A stretch of 64,000 bases of DNA from positions 65,106,019 through 65,170,018 of the forward strand of contig CM049306.1 of the NCBI GenBank assembly GCA_026874595.1, written 5' to 3'. A program made the position numbers and the translations under genes. The number at the start of each line of letters is the position of its first letter. The first letter of the stretch is position 1. Origin of the DNA: Sipunculus nudus. Lineage: Eukaryota; Annelida; Sipuncula; Golfingiida; Sipunculidae. Below the pieces are notes generated by a model, which was not told the DNA's origin, did not search any database, and worked only from the letters and a program-made list of their open reading frames with translations. This document shows positions 59,641 through 64,000 of the stretch, in pieces.

Positions 59641-60600
59641 GTTTTGTTCAGTGTTAAGGGTGCCCAATCACCTTTAAATCTTGTTGAATTAACATGAAAA
59701 ATAGCTTCCTCCCTTTAAAATAAATGTATTACATGTTCCCCCTGCCCTGAAACCATTTGCCTAAAAACGGTGGACTGGGCGCGATCAAAGGTGTCAACAA
59801 AATCATAGTGCGTTGAACTCTGTGCATCGCTGAGCCACGGCTTTCTCAGAACTTTTGAGAAACCCTCAGAATGTCAAGTAAGAAGATTCTATGTCCAATG
59901 GTTATGAATTGTGCCCTGCTTTGGTATCAAATTTTCAATTAATCTTGGTTGAGCTTATAAGCCCCATAGCAAGGAGAATATATGTAACTGGGACCTAATT
60001 TCTGATTGGCAAGGAGAATTTTTCATCAACCTCCCTGGATGTCAAGTAAGAAGATTCTAGGACCAACGGTTATGATTTGTGCCCTGTTAACGGATGACCA
60101 CATATTTAAAGGTGTCAAAATTGAGAAAAATATGTGTTAAAATTAGAAAAAAGTACAAGTGGCGCCACCAGTCTGCAGGAACTGATGAAACACTCCATGT
60201 TCAATATGCATGCAAAGAATCATGGTGATCAATGCATTAGTTGTTCAGATACTGGTGCTTTTGTATCAAATTTTTAATATTCTGGGGGTACTTCTGACCT
60301 GGGCATAGCTCATAGGATATGGACAACAGTGACCTAGTTTCAGGTTTCCAAGGAGACTTTTCATGGACTTCCCAGGATGTCGAGTAAAAGTAGTTACGAT
60401 TTGTGCCCTGTTGACAGATGACTGCATCTTTAAATAAACCGTTGAAACACTCCATAATGAAGATGCATGCACAGAATCATGGTGATCAATGCATTAGTTG
60501 TTCAGATACTGGAGCTTTTGTATTGTATTTTTTTTATTATTCTGGGGGGGGGGGGGGTTATCATTATTCCTCATGACCTCAGATTCAATAAAGTTCTTAC

Positions 60601-61160
60601 ATAAGTAAGTAAAGTATAAAATCCAAATGTCAACCCAAACTGGAGTTACCATCTAGAAACAAATTTGTGGAAGGACAAACATGGTGATTACAGTAGGGCA
60701 GCCAGATGAAACCAAAGTTAGTGTAATTATTGACCTGATCGTGTCAATAATTTTTTTTTATTTTCAAAATAATAGAAATGCATTAAAAACATAAAAAAAA
60801 TACAGGTGGCAACACCTGTCCTCAGTAGAGGAAGAAACAGTCAAGATAAACATCTCTCAGCTGAGTTTTGGAAAATTATTTCTTTGGGTTTTTTTTTTCA
60901 TATATATTAGCATTTGTAAAGCTAAGGGGAAAAAGGCCCTGCTAAGATGAAACCTTATAAATTATAGAATATGGACATGAGCCAAGTATAATAATAGACA
61001 TTAATTTATCAACTGAGATAAAATGCTGTAAACATTTGGTATAAATTTCATATGCACTGTTAAATAAATGAAACTTGAGGCTTGAAACCATTTAATGATG
61101 CAACAAGGAATAAATAGGCTTAAGTGTTATATGAAAGGATACAGTCCATAGACAAACAAT
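60601..61160. other. AT-rich DNA with element remnants
   Basis: It contains a GGTGGCAACACCTG variant palindrome (about 60805) and AATGGTTTTAG-like landmarks in reverse. Parts resemble 61200-61520 (GGCCCTGCTAARATGAAACC, TATCAACTGAGATAAA), so two diverged copies of one element interior lie side by side. Confidence 0.45.
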
Positions 61161-61161
61161 T

Positions 61162-61973
61162 AAGGGACCCATGGGTCACATCACTCAGCTGAATTTTGGA
61201 AAATTTTACCAAATGCAAAATTCGTTTTGGTTTTTGATATATATTAGCAGTTGATAAGCCATGAGTAAATGGCCCTGCTAAAATGAAACCCTAAACATTA
61301 CAAAATAATTGACATGAGCCAAGGTTTTAATAATAAACATTAATATATCAACTGAGATAAATTGCTGTAAAATTTAAATGAGCATAAACAAAATTTTTGT
61401 ATGTTTAAAAAAGCCAATTAGATATATATAAATCGCATTTGCACTGTGTTATAAACAAAACTTTTAGCCTAAAACCATTTAATGATGCAATAAGGCAAAC
61501 ATGAGCCTAAATGTTATATGAAAGGATACATTTCATAAACGAAAGAAGTGTGAATTTTATTTAATTTTATTTATCTTATTAAGGTTTAAATAGTTAAATA
61601 AATGGCAATATGAGCTAAAAATTAATACCACGAATATTTGCCCAATATTTCTGATTTACAGTGTTATTCATATCAAAGCCCAGGGGCAACTTAATATATT
61701 AGAGCTATGAATGAAGTGCTACAAAGTATTTATATCTTATTTAATCTTATCAATGAGCACTTACACTAGATCCAAATATTTTATCACATTTGAATGTTAG
61801 GATTCAAATCCTGAATTTTTTTTTAAATTCAAAATTGGTAAAGTTTCAACAAAAAATTAAATTTAGCATTGAAATTATGAGTCATCTTCTTTATAATCCT
61901 GCTGGTTGCTAAAAAAAAGGTGATATTATAAGATTTGTCTTGTTTATTGAACAGGCATGTCAACAGGATAGGG

Positions 61974-62019
<46 letters not shown>

Positions 62020-62124
62020 AAAGGCTCTTTGTGGTAGTTACTCCAGACAGCCTGATCCAGACAGAGGAGCTGGCCAGGAGTGAAGCAGTCACATAACACT
62101 GCATACCACTGGCTTGATGTAAAC
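61162..62124 (-). mobile_element. TAGCTCAG-type element on the minus strand, tail and interior
   Basis: The tail at the low end reads, on the minus strand, CAGCTGAGTGATGTGACCC then ATGGGTCCCTTAA (61162-61194). The interior resembles the reverse of 26640-27060 and 13560-14400. A (GA)n tract lies at 61976-62013, and CAGACAGCCTGATCCAG (about 62045) mirrors CTTGATCAGGCTGTCTGC at about 10981. Confidence 0.6.
61976..62013. repeat. (GA)n microsatellite
   Basis: A nearly pure GA tract; it opens a meaningless SLSLSL frame on the minus strand. Confidence 0.95.
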
Positions 62125-63730
62125 AAATGACCCATGGGTCATGGCACTCAGCTTTAATTTATGATCATAAAATATGATTTGGAAGAAGGATAGGACAAAT
62201 GTTAGTTTTGTGTTGTAATGAATGATAATTTATAAGGATGATGGCATTTAACTGAAGATATGTAAAGATCTTGATAAAAAATCTTGGAGAGGGAAGTGGG
62301 CTGGTGTCATTTATATTTTTTACATTTGGAAAAAGAACGCTATTGTCACAAAGGTTTTGACTTTATCTACATTGCAGCAGAAGTATTTGAAAAAAAAAAT
62401 GTCCACTATAAGTCATGTTAATTATCATGCTTTTAATGACGGAGTTTACAGTTATTCAATAATTACAGGTTACCTATGCCCAAGAGTAGCACTAGCACAA
62501 ATGATATAAGAGTTTAACTATTTATTAAAAACTAGAATACGGGTAGTCGACAGTTTTTTTCCCTGATTGGTTGAACGAATCTGGAGATATAAGCATGGAT
62601 GTCTACAATGTGAACATGAATTTATGTGGCGCCACCTGTCAAAAAATCAAGAAAGCTATCTTGGATGTATACGCATGACGAATTTTAGGTTATTGGTCAA
62701 ACCACTGCAGAGATATGGGTGATTTTAACCCAAGGCAGACAAACAGATGGACACTGTGCAAATAAGGCTGCAGGTGGCGCCACCATTTTTGTGTACTTTA
62801 TAAAGCTATCCAAGGGCTACATTTGTATAAATTTTTTTTTCCTGATTGCTCAAACGGTTCCCGAGATATGAGCTTGGATGTCTGCAGCGTGAACGTGAAT
62901 GTAGGTGGCGCCACCTGTCAAAAAATCAAGAAAGCTATCTAGAATGTATACGCATGCCGAATTTCAGGTGAATTAGTCAAACCACTGCAGAGATATGAGT
63001 GATTTAACCCAAGCCAGATGAACAGATGGACACTGTGCAAATATGGTTGCAGGTGGCCCCACCATTTTTTGTGTATGTTATAAAGCTATCCAAGGGCTAC
63101 ATTTGTACAAAGTTTTTTTCTTGATTGGTCAAACGGTTCCTGAGATATGTGGGTTTATGTGTGGAAAAAGATGCACAAACAGTTGCTGGGCAGAGAGGAA
63201 AGGTCAGAGGTCAAGGCCAATAGGTAAGGCCCCAATTTTACATGTGACCCGACAATTAGTGCAAGTTTCGAAAAAATCCGTCCAGTAGTCTCAGAGGAGT
63301 TCTCTGGAAACAAATGCGGCGGCAGCAGAACCCGGTCAAAAACATAGTATCAACAAAACTTTGTTTTGGCGGATACAGTTATATAATAAAGACCTAATTT
63401 CTGGCATGTACATAGGATCTATATAGAGGAATATATATGGTAAATATGAGGAAAAACAGATTCAGTGGTTTTGATATTAGGCAGACCTGAAGTGTGAAAA
63501 TAGGTCTGTAATAAAAAATTTAGGTTTTTCCTTAATTTCTCAAAGGAACAAAGTTGCAAAGACCCAGTTTTCAGCTTGGTAGGAGATCTTGTGGACGTCT
63601 AGTATTATGCAGAATTTTGGATTCCTAGGTCTTACGGTTTCAAAACGTGCCACATCTATGGACGGATGGACAGACAGACAATGGACAACGACTACAGCTC
63701 AGATGACTAACAGTCAGCTGAGGTAAAAAA
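62125..63730 (-). mobile_element. TAGCTCAG-type element on the minus strand, full length, with a Helitron inside
   Basis: The head is at the high end: on the minus strand CTCAGCTGACTGTTAGTC, ATCTGAGCTGTAG (63685-63725), then GTCTGTCTGTCC. The tail at 62125-62155 reads GCTGAGTGCCATGACCC then ATGGGTCATTTGTTT. 63374-63680 is the reverse of 6420-6720 and 23400-23660. The region between is taken up by the Helitron at 62532-63373. Confidence 0.7.
62532..63373 (-). mobile_element. Non-autonomous Helitron on the minus strand, 842 bp
   Basis: Read on the minus strand it starts TCCGCCAAAACAAAGTTTTG (inverted repeat CAAAAC/GTTTTG), then GATACTATG, GACCGGG and a GCCGCCGC stretch. This is the same head layout as the Helitron at 23934. 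It ends CCCGTATTCTAG at 62532, with A before TC and T after CTAG. The interior has about 2.5 tandem units of about 278 bp with GGTGGCGCCACC palindromes (62626, 62771, 62904, and the variant GGTGGCCCCACC at about 63051). A clear 3' hairpin is not seen. Confidence 0.7.
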
Positions 63731-64000
63731 AAAAACATTCCATGGCCAAGGTTGATTTTTATATTTATGCAAATAAATTAAAAATATTGCAAATTCAGTT
63801 TTTAATAAAGTCATATCCTTGAAAAAAAGTCTCTAGCTTCAGCAATTTTCATGGTCAGTGAGTAAATATATTTCCTGATTTTTTTACAAAGTGCATTATG
63901 TGTGGGCCCATGACTAAAAAAAATAAAGCAATACTGACATAATATCTGGTATGATTAGAGGAAATATATAGAGGAACATGTACATATGAAAAATGATCAA
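63731..64000 (-). mobile_element. TAGCTCAG-type element interior, minus strand, cut by window end
   Basis: The reverse of about 6690-6930 and 23670-23890: GTCATGGGCCCACACATAATG, then AGTGCATTATGTGTGGG on the plus strand, with CATGGCCAAGG near 63750. The rest lies beyond the window. Confidence 0.55.

Larger units (their letters stand above)
57782..60600 (-). mobile_element. TAGCTCAG-type element on the minus strand, interrupted, head not found
   Basis: The tail lies at the low end: on the minus strand it reads GCTGAGTGTCATGAACC at about 57790-57810. 57815-58010 is the reverse of 12980-13170 (AATAATGCAAAATACACACA). 59860-60560 is the reverse of about 11640-12850, including two units with CTGATGAAACACTCCATG. 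About 1.5 kb of unrelated DNA, with a MITE, lies between the parts. Confidence 0.55.

Overview
This is eukaryotic, metazoan DNA, most probably from a lophotrochozoan and likely a bivalve mollusc. The evidence is an intron-split RING exon of Neuralized type, GT-AG splice signals, long (TA)n, (ACAG)n and (CCGT)n microsatellites, and the dominant repeat style. That style is an element with a head hairpin starting TAGCTCAGCTGA, then (GTCC)n, and a tail ending in a hairpin plus TTGTT; I recognise it from bivalve genomes. The organism call is inference. Almost all of the window is repetitive, and gene content is very low.

Layout. 1-1548: 3' part of a Helitron-like element carrying 180-bp tandem repeats. 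1549-5230: repeat-rich, probably intronic DNA. 5231-5841: last coding exon of a Neuralized-like E3 ubiquitin ligase. 5894-9931: a TIR (TA-target) DNA transposon 52 bp after the stop codon, itself split by a second element. 10364-14400: nested TAGCTCAG elements. 14670-46140: about 31 kb of head-to-tail satellite-like modules (about 330-bp, 147-bp, 200-bp and 1274-bp units) that share a fixed set of motifs, interrupted at 23298-27126 by a TAGCTCAG element that carries a complete non-autonomous Helitron. 46331-53100: lower-copy, AT-rich DNA with weak evidence for a small spliced gene. 53150-54381: a decayed N-terminal piece of a Helitron replicase/helicase-type protein, followed directly by a 187-bp satellite rich in ACGT (54385-56290). 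56300-64000: unique DNA with a possible 25-nt microexon, a MITE, and minus-strand copies of the TAGCTCAG element, one of which carries a second Helitron.

Most interesting result. The 31-kb module field is not a simple satellite. Its units repeat, in constant order and orientation: a palindromic X-box (GTAACCATGGTAAC), a GCGCCCCCTAGYGGC block matching the vertebrate CTCF core on the minus strand (about 40 copies, all the same way round), TGACCTTGACCTTTGACC nuclear-receptor-type half-site clusters followed by an AACAATAG SOX-like site, an (ACAG)n tract, and a hairpin next to CTAG whose stem shows compensatory base changes between copies. This reads as a rolling-circle-like repeat family that amplified a composite protein-binding module. 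Binding is inferred from motif similarity only.

Apart from the RING exon, no intact protein-coding gene can be supported. Most open frames here are by-products of tandem repeats whose unit length or composition keeps several frames open.
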